Assembly: GCA_964587815.1 (NCBI GenBank)
Contig: CAZPMH010000010.1
Span: 15,359-79,358, forward strand
Direction: 5' to 3'
Origin: UBA1672 sp964587815
Lineage (GTDB): Bacteria; Pseudomonadota; Alphaproteobacteria; Micavibrionales; Micavibrionaceae
Length of the DNA: 64,000 bases
Positions within the stretch are counted from its first letter, which is position 1. Each line of letters begins with the position of its first letter. Under the pieces are notes generated by a model. That model ran no database searches and had not been told where the DNA came from. It worked only from the letters and a program-made list of their open reading frames with translations. The position numbers and the translations under genes were made by a program. Below are positions 1 through 8,209 of this stretch, piece by piece.

Positions 1-525
1 GCGTTTCATGCCGAGAACGGCGAGGCCTGTGTTTTTGTCTTTATGACGCGCGGCGATCAGGCTGCGGAGGGTTTTTTTCGAGATTAGCGGTGTGTCGCCA
101 AGCAGAACAAGCACATCGCCCTTAAAGCCTTCCAGTGCGGGTAGAGCGGACTTCAGCGCGCTGCCCGTGCCGTCTTGGGTTTCCTGAATGACGGTATCGT
201 GTGGGGTGACGGCGTCCTTTAATTCAGGCATGCCATTTCCGATGACGACAACGATTTTTTCAGGCTTTAGCCCCTCAACCGTTTTGATCAACCAGTTGAT
301 CATGGGCAGGCCGAGCAGTTCGTGCATGACTTTCGGCTTTTTGGATTTCATGCGCGTGCCTTTACCCGCGCCGAGGATGACGACCGCCAAGGGTGTTGGC
401 TTTGGAATTTTGATGTCTTTGGTTTTTGTCGCGGCTTTTTTTGAGGGTTTAGCGGCTTTCTTTTTTGCCGCTGTCTTTGATGCCGCTTTTTTGGAAGTCG
501 ACTTTTTCTTCGTCTCTTTGGCCAT
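1..525 (-). CDS. glmU: Bifunctional UDP-GlcNAc pyrophosphorylase / GlcN-1-P acetyltransferase GlmU (N-terminal part, runs off the window)
   Basis: GlmU makes UDP-N-acetylglucosamine, the precursor of peptidoglycan and lipopolysaccharide, in the cytoplasm. Only the first 175 residues, within the uridyltransferase domain, are inside the window; the left-handed helix acetyltransferase half lies beyond base 1. The nucleotide-binding signature LGAGKGTRM is at residues 51-59, followed by KKPKVMHEL; QDGTGSA is at 117-123 and LLGDTPL at 141-147, all typical of the family. The ATG at 525 is the only ATG before the signature, so the protein carries about 45 extra N-terminal residues that are extremely rich in Lys and Ala. 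A TTG just before AVVILGAG could give a normal-length protein, but I see no ribosome site in front of it. Confidence 0.93.
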   Translation of the reverse strand, partial: MAKETKKKSTSKKAASKTAAKKKAAKPSKKAATKTKDIKIPKPTPLAVVILGAGKGTRMKSKKPKVMHELLGLPMINWLIKTVEGLKPEKIVVVIGNGMPELKDAVTPHDTVIQETQDGTGSALKSALPALEGFKGDVLVLLGDTPLISKKTLRSLIAARHKDKNTGLAVLGMKR

Positions 526-561
526 TTTTTACTCTAATCTTGTGAATTCTTATTGCCTGAC

Positions 562-1677
562 TTATCGCCCTGCTTTGACGGTTTTCCCATCAATTTCGTA
601 TCGTGTCAAATGCATAAATAATGTGCCGTAGGCTGTTTTTACGCGCACGCGTACTGGGACAACAACCGCATAGGGCGCGAGCTGTGCCATCCAGACGGTT
701 GGCATCATGCCGCGTTCACGCCCTTGCTCTTGAATTGAGAGCCAGCCGCGCGGCTTTGAATACCATTTGCCGCCCTTTGGCTCGACATTGACAAAACATT
801 CCGCTGCGGGACCTGAATAGGCGTTGTATCGAGTTTTTTCCAACATGACGTTGCGCACATGGTTGAAGGTCATTTTGAAGCGCCTTTTTCCGTCAAACAC
901 ATCGTTAGATCCCTGACAGTTTCCGCCGTTTGTTATGTTTTCCATGACCAAAATGGTTGCCGTTAATGCGTCTGTGGTGTTGTCCGTCAGTTCGGGTTTG
1001 GATTCTTCTTTCTTGGGCTTTTTGCCTTTATATTCCTTGATGAGGAATTCAAAGTTTCCGTTTTTATCGTAGGTGTATGTTTTCACCTCTTCCTCGCCTT
1101 GCCAACTGGCGGTGGAGCGATGTTTTTCAGGTATGCGCGCCCCGTCTTCCTTAGCCCAGCCGTGGGTTTCGAAGGTTCCCGACCATGGCGCGAGTTGCCC
1201 AAGCAGGCCGCGGGTTTCTGCGCCGAAGACCATTGAATATCGCCCGGGCGCGCGATAATCGAGGATCATGTTGGCTTTAACCGCGTGAATACCGCTGGCA
1301 TAGACGTCGTATTTTAGAACCTGATATTTGTAAGATGCCGGTTTGTCAGCTTGCTTTGCTTCTGGTTTCGGTTGTGATTTGGTTTCGGCTTTTTCAGCGG
1401 AGGGTTTCTCAGGGGATGGTTTTTGAGCAGGCTTTTTTTCAGGCTGCGGGGTTGTCGCATTTTCTTGCGCAGGATCAGCCTGTTCGATAATAATGCTGCC
1501 GTTTTCAGTTTTCACCTTTTGATTGGTAGCATGCGCGTTATGATGTGGCAGAAGCGCGAAACAGGCCGCGGCACTAATTATAAAGGCCGAGTGTTTCCAC
1601 TTTTTCGCCGCCAAGGCCTTCTTTAAACTTTCTAACACCGTCTGCGTCCCTTTCATTCGTGCCGCCAAGATCAACAT
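562..1677 (-). CDS. DUF3108 family exported protein
   Basis: 371 residues. A hydrophobic stretch at about 31-43 ending in AHA at 48-50 looks like a signal peptide, so the mature protein is probably periplasmic. Residues about 71-113 form a Pro/Lys/Glu-rich linker. The rest, from YKYQVLKYDVYASGI onward, resembles the DUF3108 domain, whose biochemical role is not established to my knowledge. The start overlaps the end of the upstream FemAB-like gene by 104 bases; a second ATG at 1656 (MKGTQ), giving a cleaner signal-peptide n-region, would reduce this to 83 bases. No start outside the overlap keeps the signal peptide. Confidence 0.8.
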   Translation of the reverse strand: MLILAARMKGTQTVLESLKKALAAKKWKHSAFIISAAACFALLPHHNAHATNQKVKTENGSIIIEQADPAQENATTPQPEKKPAQKPSPEKPSAEKAETKSQPKPEAKQADKPASYKYQVLKYDVYASGIHAVKANMILDYRAPGRYSMVFGAETRGLLGQLAPWSGTFETHGWAKEDGARIPEKHRSTASWQGEEEVKTYTYDKNGNFEFLIKEYKGKKPKKEESKPELTDNTTDALTATILVMENITNGGNCQGSNDVFDGKRRFKMTFNHVRNVMLEKTRYNAYSGPAAECFVNVEPKGGKWYSKPRGWLSIQEQGRERGMMPTVWMAQLAPYAVVVPVRVRVKTAYGTLFMHLTRYEIDGKTVKAGR

Positions 1678-2545
1678 CCTGAACGCCGCGTTGTCTTAAT
1701 TCCTGTATCGCCTGCCACAACAACAAGTGATGCGCGCATTTTTCGCGCCCCGTATCAGATGTATATCCAATTTGATAGGTTGCGGCAATTCCATGTTTCA
1801 AAACCACTATAGCGGCAATGGGTTCCCCGTCAAATATTGCAGTGGCTTGCAACATGTTTTTCCCACGGGAGAATGAGGCGAAAAGTTTCATCAGCGTTCT
1901 GAGCGATGCGCCGTCATAATTTTTTTGCTCTTTATCCTGCACGTAGTTCTGTAGAAGCCATGCGAGATGCTCGCCGTCGTCGCTGATAATTGTTTTTAAG
2001 CCTGATTTTTCGGCCTTGCTAAGGGCATTGCGCCATTTCTTACCCATATTCGCGCGGATATAGTCCGGATCGGGGCGTGTGTCGAGCCATATGGTTTGGT
2101 AGCCGTCGCGGGTCATGGATTTAAATCCGTGCTGCTGCATCATGTTTCGATAGATTTGCGCATCGGGATATTCAGGAATGAAACGCATTTTTCGGCCGAA
2201 ACGGCGCGGGTAATGGCGGGATAAGCTGTCCATAAACGTTGCGATGTTTTGCGGCGTTTCGTAGCCATCAAACCATAAAGGCCCGCGATCCAAGATGACC
2301 GCATGGACGGATTTTTTGAATATTCCTGCCTCTAACGTGCTGAACAGGCCTGCATGTTGGCCGCCGATGGTGATCATGCCAAGGCGTGGGCGTTGGTTGT
2401 TCAGTTGCGCCATGGCGGTGATGTAATCATAGGATTGTAGGAGATTGGCGCGTTTGATACGGCAATAGGCGCTGTGCCATTGGGCGGCGTTCACATCCCA
2501 ATTGATGACATCTTGCTGTTGTTTTTTATTCAGTTTTTGGCGCAT
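1574..2545 (-). CDS. FemAB/GNAT-like peptidoglycan-bridge-type acyltransferase
   Basis: 323 residues, soluble, no signal peptide. The protein has the overall look of the FemAB-like arm of the GNAT superfamily: an N-terminal half with LLQSYDYITAMAQ, a central KKWRNALSKAEKSGLK segment, and a C-terminal DLGGTNERDADGVRKFKEG at about 293-311, which is the most recognisable family block. Members attach amino acids or acyl groups to cell-envelope precursors, or act on exopolysaccharide; which applies here cannot be read from the sequence. It lies upstream of, and overlaps, the exported DUF3108 gene, so the two are probably co-transcribed. Confidence 0.75.
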   Translation of the reverse strand: MRQKLNKKQQQDVINWDVNAAQWHSAYCRIKRANLLQSYDYITAMAQLNNQRPRLGMITIGGQHAGLFSTLEAGIFKKSVHAVILDRGPLWFDGYETPQNIATFMDSLSRHYPRRFGRKMRFIPEYPDAQIYRNMMQQHGFKSMTRDGYQTIWLDTRPDPDYIRANMGKKWRNALSKAEKSGLKTIISDDGEHLAWLLQNYVQDKEQKNYDGASLRTLMKLFASFSRGKNMLQATAIFDGEPIAAIVVLKHGIAATYQIGYTSDTGREKCAHHLLLWQAIQELRQRGVQDVDLGGTNERDADGVRKFKEGLGGEKVETLGLYN

Positions 2546-2640
2546 ATGCGCTTGATTTTACTGTCTCTTCGTGTTGAATACTAGACATTGATTTAAAAAA
2601 TTGAAATTTACGAAAAACGTCCAGACCGAGATAGGGAAAA

Positions 2641-3495
2641 ATGATGACTGACACTTATGATGCGCTTGAACAAACCATTAACGCCGCGTGGGAAAACCGT
2701 GCCGAAATCGGAGCGCACACAACAGGTGAACAGCGCGATGCAGTTTTAGAAGCCCTTAATCTTTTGGATGCGGGTCAGGTTCGTGTGGCTGCGCCTTCGG
2801 CTGACGGATGGGTTGTGCACCAATGGTTGAAAAAGGCTGTTCTTTTGTCGTTCCGTCTTAATCCTAATCACGTTATTTCTGGCGGCCCTGGTGATGCCAC
2901 ATGGTATGACAAGGTGGAGAGCAAATTTGCGGGCTGGACAGATGAGATGTTTGCGCAGGCGGGTTTTCGCGCCGTGCCGAATGCGACGGTGCGTCATTCT
3001 TCGTTTATTGCGCCTGATGCGGTTTTGATGCCGTGTTTCATTAATGTCGGCGCATATGTCGGCGAAGGCACGATGATTGATACGTGGTCGACCGTCGGGT
3101 CTTGCGCGCAGATTGGTGCGAACTGCCATATTTCAGGTGGTGTCGGTATTGGCGGCGTGTTAGAGCCGTTGCAGGCTGAACCTGTTATTATTGAAGATAA
3201 TGTTTTTATCGGAGCGCGATCTGAGGTTGCCGAGGGCGTTATTGTTGAAGAGGGTTCGGTTATTTCCATGGGCGTTTTCCTTGGTGCATCGACCAAGGTG
3301 ATTGATCGTGATACAGGAGAGATTTTCCAAGGGCGTGTGCCTGCGTACTCCGTTGTTATTCCGGGCACTTTACCATCGACAAAGACGTTGCCTGACGGAT
3401 CGGCCGCACCGAGCCTTGCGTGCGCGGTGATTGTGAAGCGCGTTGATGAGCGGACACGTAGTAAAACGGGCGTGAACGAGCTGTTGCGTGCCTAA
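2641..3495 (+). CDS. dapD: 2,3,4,5-tetrahydropyridine-2,6-dicarboxylate N-succinyltransferase
   Basis: DapD transfers succinyl from succinyl-CoA to tetrahydrodipicolinate in the succinylase branch of diaminopimelate/lysine synthesis. The 284-residue length fits the family. An alpha-helical N-terminal domain is followed by hexapeptide repeats of a left-handed parallel beta-helix (about 105-215, for example FINVGAYVGEGTMIDTWSTVGS), then the conserved tail AYSVVIPGTLPS. Two adjacent ATG codons (2641, 2644) follow a weak purine-rich ribosome site. The partner desuccinylase dapE is 1.1 kb downstream, separated by an HD-domain gene. Confidence 0.96.
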   Translation: MMTDTYDALEQTINAAWENRAEIGAHTTGEQRDAVLEALNLLDAGQVRVAAPSADGWVVHQWLKKAVLLSFRLNPNHVISGGPGDATWYDKVESKFAGWTDEMFAQAGFRAVPNATVRHSSFIAPDAVLMPCFINVGAYVGEGTMIDTWSTVGSCAQIGANCHISGGVGIGGVLEPLQAEPVIIEDNVFIGARSEVAEGVIVEEGSVISMGVFLGASTKVIDRDTGEIFQGRVPAYSVVIPGTLPSTKTLPDGSAAPSLACAVIVKRVDERTRSKTGVNELLRA

Positions 3496-3506
3496 TCATT
3501 CTCTAC

Positions 3507-3522
3507 ATTAGGGCGCCCTAAT
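3507..3522. repeat. Perfect 16-base palindrome between dapD and the HD-domain gene
   Basis: ATTAGGGCGCCCTAAT reads identically on both strands and begins 12 bases after the dapD stop. As RNA it could form a short hairpin, but the run after it (CTGTTTCC) is a poor terminator tail, so it might instead be a protein-binding site for the downstream gene. Confidence 0.4.
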
Positions 3523-3608
3523 CTGTTTCCATATTCGGTTATTTTGTTGTGGTTTTTTTCCGCAGTCTTTAGACTGTTGTCACGTTTAAACAACAGAGGA
3601 TAACAGCC

Positions 3609-4553
3609 TTGAACGAGCATGTTGGGACATTCGGTAACCTTTCCGATGGCGGGGCGCCATTGGGCTTGTGCGAGAGCCTTTGTGAAAGCGGGCTTTTCGA
3701 GAGTGAAGGCGATGTTATTGAGAATTATGACGCGCTGGCCGATATGTGCCGTGATTACCTTGAGAGCAAAGGCTACACGCGTGCGGCCTATATGATGGAT
3801 ATTGTTATCGAATTAAAGAACGGTGAATATCGTGATGATGACATGACGCCTTCTGCCGTTCACGAACTTACTCAATTTATTTGGATGACGAGCCTGATTG
3901 AAGACGGACTGGAGATTGATCATCCAGAAGGCGCGATGATTAACGTGCTCGCCCATGATTTGGGCGAAGAGTTTGGCATGACCCCTCAGGATTTAATTGA
4001 TATGGTCACGGCCGGTGGGACGATACCGCGCGAAAATTTTCCCGAAGGGATGGGGCGCAGTCATGATGCGCTGTCGAAATATTACGATAACCGTAAGGAA
4101 GAAAAAAAGGACAACGACGTTGCCTTTACTGAGATCGCTCATGACAGAACTGCGTCATATGTCAAGGTAATCGACCGATTGCACAATGTCATTTCCATGG
4201 CGGGTGTTCGTGATGAACAACGCGCAGGGCGATATCTGGACAGCACAGAAGATAATTTTGTGACCAAGATTTACGATTTCTCCTATGATGCGCACCCTGA
4301 TCAAGCGCCCATATATGACAGTGTTCTAGGCATGTTAAATGCGGCAACGCGTATAGTCGATTTGCACTATAATGTGGATGATGAGTTTCCCGTAGATGAC
4401 GATATCGAAGATATGATGCCGGAGCGTGGTTTTAAGAATTTACCCCGTGGTTTGCACCCCCTGCATATTGTTGCCGATCGCACTTATGCTCTTCAACCTG
4501 AACGGTTTGGCCCGCCAGACGCGGCTGATACGGATGACTATGATATGCCCTAA
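3609..4553 (+). CDS. Stand-alone HD-domain protein resembling the RelA/SpoT hydrolase domain
   Basis: 314 residues, soluble and acidic. The middle follows the pattern of the ppGpp-hydrolase HD domain of RelA/SpoT proteins: His85 in PSAVHELTQF; HDLGEE at 116-121, matching the family's HDxxED; and VKVIDRLHN at 186-193, matching KLADRxHNMRTL. There is no synthetase, TGS or ACT domain, so it would belong with small alarmone hydrolase-like proteins, if the reading is right. The start is TTG, supported by AGAGGA eight bases upstream; no ATG nearby has comparable support. It lies between dapD and dapE on the same strand, 113 bases after dapD and 42 before dapE. The substrate is unknown. Confidence 0.65.
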   Translation: MNEHVGTFGNLSDGGAPLGLCESLCESGLFESEGDVIENYDALADMCRDYLESKGYTRAAYMMDIVIELKNGEYRDDDMTPSAVHELTQFIWMTSLIEDGLEIDHPEGAMINVLAHDLGEEFGMTPQDLIDMVTAGGTIPRENFPEGMGRSHDALSKYYDNRKEEKKDNDVAFTEIAHDRTASYVKVIDRLHNVISMAGVRDEQRAGRYLDSTEDNFVTKIYDFSYDAHPDQAPIYDSVLGMLNAATRIVDLHYNVDDEFPVDDDIEDMMPERGFKNLPRGLHPLHIVADRTYALQPERFGPPDAADTDDYDMP

Positions 4554-4595
4554 AAACGGGTGACATATGTTTTTTTTCGCTCTACACTGCGCGGC

Positions 4596-5732
4596 ATGTC
4601 TTATGATGTGATTGATTTAACAAAAGCCCTTATTGCCTGCCCTTCTGTTACGCCGACAGATGCGGGCGCGCTTGTTCTTTTGGAAGAAAAGCTGACTGCG
4701 CTCGGTTTTACCTGTTATCGCCTTCCCTTTGGTGAGGGTGAGGATGCCGTGCCGAATTTGTTTGCACGCCTTGGTGCATCCGCGCCGCATATTTGTTATG
4801 GCGGGCATACGGATGTTGTGCCGCCGGGGCCTGAAGATCAATGGACGTACGGGCCGTTTAACCCGCATATTGAAGATGGCGTTTTATACGGGCGCGGGGC
4901 GAGTGATATGAAAGGCTCGGTCGCGGCGTTTGTTGCGGCTGTTGCGTCTTATCTGGACAGTGCGGAGCCGAAAGGATCGATCAGTTTGCTGATTACGGGT
5001 GATGAGGAAGGACCCGCGGTGAACGGCACGGTTAAGGTTCTTAAATGGATGGAAGAGAATGGCCATATTCCCGATGTTGCGCTTGTCGGTGAGCCGACCA
5101 ACCCCGATCATTTGGGGCAGCAAATTAAAATCGGGCGGCGCGGATCACTGAGCGGGCGATTAGAGGTCTCAGGCAAGCAAGGGCATGTTGCCTATCAGCA
5201 TCTGGCGGATAATCCCCTGCCGCGATTGGTTAAGATGCTTGATGCGCTGTGCGGGTATGAATTTGATAACGGCACGGATTTTTTCGTGCCGAGCAATCTG
5301 GAAGTGACCAGCATTGATGTCGGGAACACAGCGGATAATGTTATTCCCGATAAGGGGCGCGCGACATTTAATGTGCGGTTTAATGACACATGGACAAGCG
5401 AAAGTCTGGAGGCGAAAATTCGTGACATATTGGATGGTTGCGAGGGTGATTACAGCCTGACCACAACGTGCGGCGCGGAAAGTTTTATGACGCAGCCCGG
5501 GCACTGGTCGGATGTTGTGCGCGATGCCGTGAAAGATGTGACAGGCAAGGTTGCAGATTTTACCACAACTGGCGGCACGTCAGATGCGCGCTTTATGTCT
5601 CAATATTGTGAAGTGGTGGAATTTGGCGGCATTAACGCCACGATCCACCAAATTAACGAGAATGCGAAGGTTTCTGATCTGCAGGAGCTGACGCAGATTT
5701 TTGAGCGGATTTTGCAGCGTTATTTTAGCTAG
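4596..5732 (+). CDS. dapE: Succinyl-diaminopimelate desuccinylase
   Basis: DapE is a di-zinc M20-family amidohydrolase that removes succinate from N-succinyl-LL-diaminopimelate, giving the precursor of meso-DAP and lysine. From the ATG at 4596 it is 378 residues. Metal and catalytic motifs are visible: GGHTDVVPPGP (His71, Asp73), GRGASDMKG (Asp104) and GDEEGPA (Glu137/138); the C-terminal GGTSDARF and FGGINATIHQINE are also typical. The open frame extends 12 codons upstream, but MSYDVIDLTKALI is the family-like start. The gene is convergent with the PRC-barrel gene, 16 bases away. Confidence 0.95.
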   Translation: MSYDVIDLTKALIACPSVTPTDAGALVLLEEKLTALGFTCYRLPFGEGEDAVPNLFARLGASAPHICYGGHTDVVPPGPEDQWTYGPFNPHIEDGVLYGRGASDMKGSVAAFVAAVASYLDSAEPKGSISLLITGDEEGPAVNGTVKVLKWMEENGHIPDVALVGEPTNPDHLGQQIKIGRRGSLSGRLEVSGKQGHVAYQHLADNPLPRLVKMLDALCGYEFDNGTDFFVPSNLEVTSIDVGNTADNVIPDKGRATFNVRFNDTWTSESLEAKIRDILDGCEGDYSLTTTCGAESFMTQPGHWSDVVRDAVKDVTGKVADFTTTGGTSDARFMSQYCEVVEFGGINATIHQINENAKVSDLQELTQIFERILQRYFS

Positions 5733-5748
5733 CGCTTTGTGCCTGCTT

Positions 5749-6474
5749 TTAATCTTCTTCGACGTAATCGAACAGCGAATCTGCAAACTCAGCCTTTAAA
5801 TTAACTTCATATCTTTGCCCGCTTCCGTCAAATGTGAACGCATCAAACGGAACGGCAACGCCTTTGCGCCTGATTGTGCCGCGGCTGATCGTAAGGTGCA
5901 GCGCCTGAACGAACAGTGTGTCTTCAGTAAAAAGCACATCTGAAATTTCTGCGAAATTATGCGCGCCTTTTGTCGAGACATCACGACCAAGCAGGTTTTT
6001 AAGACTGATAATACCGTTTTCTGCGCCTGCCGCGGTTTGAATACCGTTCAGCAAGGTGGGTAGATTATCGATCAGATCTTCTTCGCGTTGCGCTAATTTA
6101 TATGACGTGCCGACGGGCTTGATGTCATATTCGATGAAGTTCAACGGTTTTGTTCCACGCAAACGCAAATCTTCAAAGGTTGCGCTTAAAACAACAACAG
6201 GCCCTTGCGTGTCGATCAGCACGTCTTCAACTTCGCCGATATCGCGGTTGGTTTGATCTAAAATGCCGCGTTCCAGCACATCTTCGGCTTGCTTAAGCTT
6301 CGGGTTCTGCAACGGCTTGATGCGGTTGAGACCTCTTAGATCACGTTCGAATTTCGCGATGGCAATTTTTTGCTTTTGCGCCTCCGCGTTTGCGCTTTCC
6401 GCCTGCGCTCCACTGCTCGGCGTTAGGATTAGCGCGCCGCATAGCATGGTTATGATCATCAAAATATTTCGCAT
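5749..6474 (-). CDS. Exported protein with two PRC-barrel-like repeats
   Basis: 241 residues with an N-terminal signal peptide (hydrophobic 4-19, AQA at 23-25). Two segments, about 65-115 (LERGILDQTNRDIGEVEDVLID) and 150-215 (LKNLLGRDVSTKG...EISDVLF), show the PRC-barrel pattern of a short beta-barrel with a glycine-containing turn followed by a hydrophobic DVL strand. PRC barrels are best known in cytoplasmic RimM and photosynthetic reaction-centre H subunits; exported versions occur in alphaproteobacteria without a clear function. The gene directly follows truA (stop 6474 region, one base between), so it may be the last gene of the def/fmt/truA transcript. Confidence 0.7.
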   Translation of the reverse strand: MRNILMIITMLCGALILTPSSGAQAESANAEAQKQKIAIAKFERDLRGLNRIKPLQNPKLKQAEDVLERGILDQTNRDIGEVEDVLIDTQGPVVVLSATFEDLRLRGTKPLNFIEYDIKPVGTSYKLAQREEDLIDNLPTLLNGIQTAAGAENGIISLKNLLGRDVSTKGAHNFAEISDVLFTEDTLFVQALHLTISRGTIRRKGVAVPFDAFTFDGSGQRYEVNLKAEFADSLFDYVEED

Positions 6475-6475
6475 A

Positions 6476-7270
6476 TCAATTCGCCTTTTTTGCTTCCTTC
6501 GGGTAGTCGACGCGGATTAAATATAGCCCGTCTGACGGTGCGGTCGGGCCGCCCTTTGTTCTGTCTTTTTGTTCCAGAGCGGTTTTTACGTCCTCGGGCG
6601 ACCATTTTTCTAAACCAACCAACGATAATGTGCCGACAATGTTCCGTACCTGATGGTGGAGGAATGATTTTCCTTCGGCCTCGATCAGGATCTCGATCCC
6701 ACCGCATGTGTCATATTCCCTAGCGGTAATATCCAACCTGTCGAGTGTTTTGACGGGGGATTGCGCCTGACATTCAGAGTCGCGGAAGGTTGTGAAGTCA
6801 TGGTTGCCGAGCAGATATTTTGCGCCATCCTGCATCGCCGCGACGTTTAGCGGCTTTCCGATATGCCACACAAGGCCGCGCTCGAGTGCGGGGACGGCGG
6901 CGCGGTTGATAATGCGATATTGATAGAGTTTGTTGGTGGCGTCAAAGCGGGCGTGAAACTCAGCATGTGTTTGTTCCACATCCAAAATCGTGATGGGTTG
7001 CGGGCGCAAATGGGCATTGATGGCTTTTGTAATGGCGTAGCCGTCCATCGGTTTGGAGAATTCGGCCAAATCGACGTGGAACATTTGGCCACGCGCGTGG
7101 ACGCCTGCATCTGTGCGGCCTGCAACCGTGATTGTTACATCTTGGCCTGAGAATCCATGAATTGCTTCCTCGATGCTTTGCTGGATGGAGGGGACATCGT
7201 TCTGGCGTTGCCACCCCGCGTAATCCGTGCCGCGATATTCGACCGTTATTTTGTAGCGGGCCAGGGTCAT
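6476..7270 (-). CDS. truA: tRNA pseudouridine(38-40) synthase TruA
   Basis: TruA converts uridines 38-40 in the anticodon arm of many tRNAs to pseudouridine. From ATG 7270 it is 264 residues, the usual length. The catalytic block AGRTDAGVHARGQ (Asp54) is intact, as are FxARFDATNKLYQY and the C-terminal FLHHQVRNIVGTL. The upstream frame continues 35 codons into fmt but lacks family character. The ATG overlaps the fmt stop codon in an ATGA arrangement, so translation is probably coupled. Confidence 0.96.
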   Translation of the reverse strand: MTLARYKITVEYRGTDYAGWQRQNDVPSIQQSIEEAIHGFSGQDVTITVAGRTDAGVHARGQMFHVDLAEFSKPMDGYAITKAINAHLRPQPITILDVEQTHAEFHARFDATNKLYQYRIINRAAVPALERGLVWHIGKPLNVAAMQDGAKYLLGNHDFTTFRDSECQAQSPVKTLDRLDITAREYDTCGGIEILIEAEGKSFLHHQVRNIVGTLSLVGLEKWSPEDVKTALEQKDRTKGGPTAPSDGLYLIRVDYPKEAKKAN

Positions 7271-8187
7271 GATTCGACCTTTAGATATCCGCCGTTGACC
7301 GCCGATGCGAAATCCATCGCTTTTTTGCCTTCGGGTTGAAGCGTGACGAGTTTGAGCGCTGTGCCCTGCCCGCATGTGATGATGCCGTTTTTATCTAACG
7401 TGTTTTGCGGCGTGCCTTTTACGGGTTCGGCCTTTAGGATTTTAAAGCGTTTGCCCTGAATTTCCGCCCAGACTCCCGGCCAGGGATTCAGTGCACGGAT
7501 TTGTGCGTCGATTTCCTGCGCTGTGTTGCTCCAATCGACGATGCCGTCTGATTTTTTTAAAAGCGGCGCGTAGGTTGATTGCTGATCATCTTGCGGTTCG
7601 GCTTCGGGCTTGCCGTTTTCTGCAATGTCGTTCAGCACGTCCAGCGTAAGTTGCGCGCCCGTATCGGCGAGATGATCATGGAGTTCTGAGGCGGTTATTG
7701 TCTTTGATAACTCGATTTCGCCCTTTTTAATCATGCCGCCTGTGTCCAGTCCTTCATCCATTTGCATGATGGTTACGCCTGATTTCTCATCGCCCTTCCA
7801 GATGGCGTGCTGGATGGGGGACGCGCCGCGCCAACGGGGCAGCAAAGAGGCATGAACGTTTAAGCAGCCGAATTTCGGGGCCTCTAAAACGGCCTTAGGC
7901 AGTAATAACCCGTACGCCGCGACCACGGCGATATCTGCGTTGTGATTGGTAAATTTTTCTTGCTCTTCCGCGCTTTTCAGGCTTTTGGGCGTGAATACGG
8001 GAATATTTCCTGCTTCTGCCCTTTCATGGACGCGGGATTTTTTTTCCTTATGTCCGCGGCCTTTTGGTCTTGGCGGTTGGGAGTAGACGGCGATGACATT
8101 GTGTTCGCTGTCGATCAGCGCATCGAGCGTGCTTCGCGCGAAATCAGGCGTTCCCATGAAAATGATATTTAGCGGTTTTGTTGTCAT
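7267..8187 (-). CDS. fmt: Methionyl-tRNA formyltransferase
   Basis: Fmt formylates initiator Met-tRNA using 10-formyltetrahydrofolate. It is 306 residues, with the formyltransferase fold first (IIFMGTPDFA at 8-17; HASLLPRWRGASPI with His112; the DEGLDTG block ending in Asp148/Gly150) and the small C-terminal OB-like domain after about 210 (LNPWPGVWAEIQGKRFKI). It lies 22 bases after def, the enzyme that removes the same formyl group, and overlaps truA by four bases. Confidence 0.97.
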   Translation of the reverse strand: MTTKPLNIIFMGTPDFARSTLDALIDSEHNVIAVYSQPPRPKGRGHKEKKSRVHERAEAGNIPVFTPKSLKSAEEQEKFTNHNADIAVVAAYGLLLPKAVLEAPKFGCLNVHASLLPRWRGASPIQHAIWKGDEKSGVTIMQMDEGLDTGGMIKKGEIELSKTITASELHDHLADTGAQLTLDVLNDIAENGKPEAEPQDDQQSTYAPLLKKSDGIVDWSNTAQEIDAQIRALNPWPGVWAEIQGKRFKILKAEPVKGTPQNTLDKNGIITCGQGTALKLVTLQPEGKKAMDFASAVNGGYLKVES

Positions 8188-8209
8188 GTTTTCTGACCTT
8201 TTTATCGCG

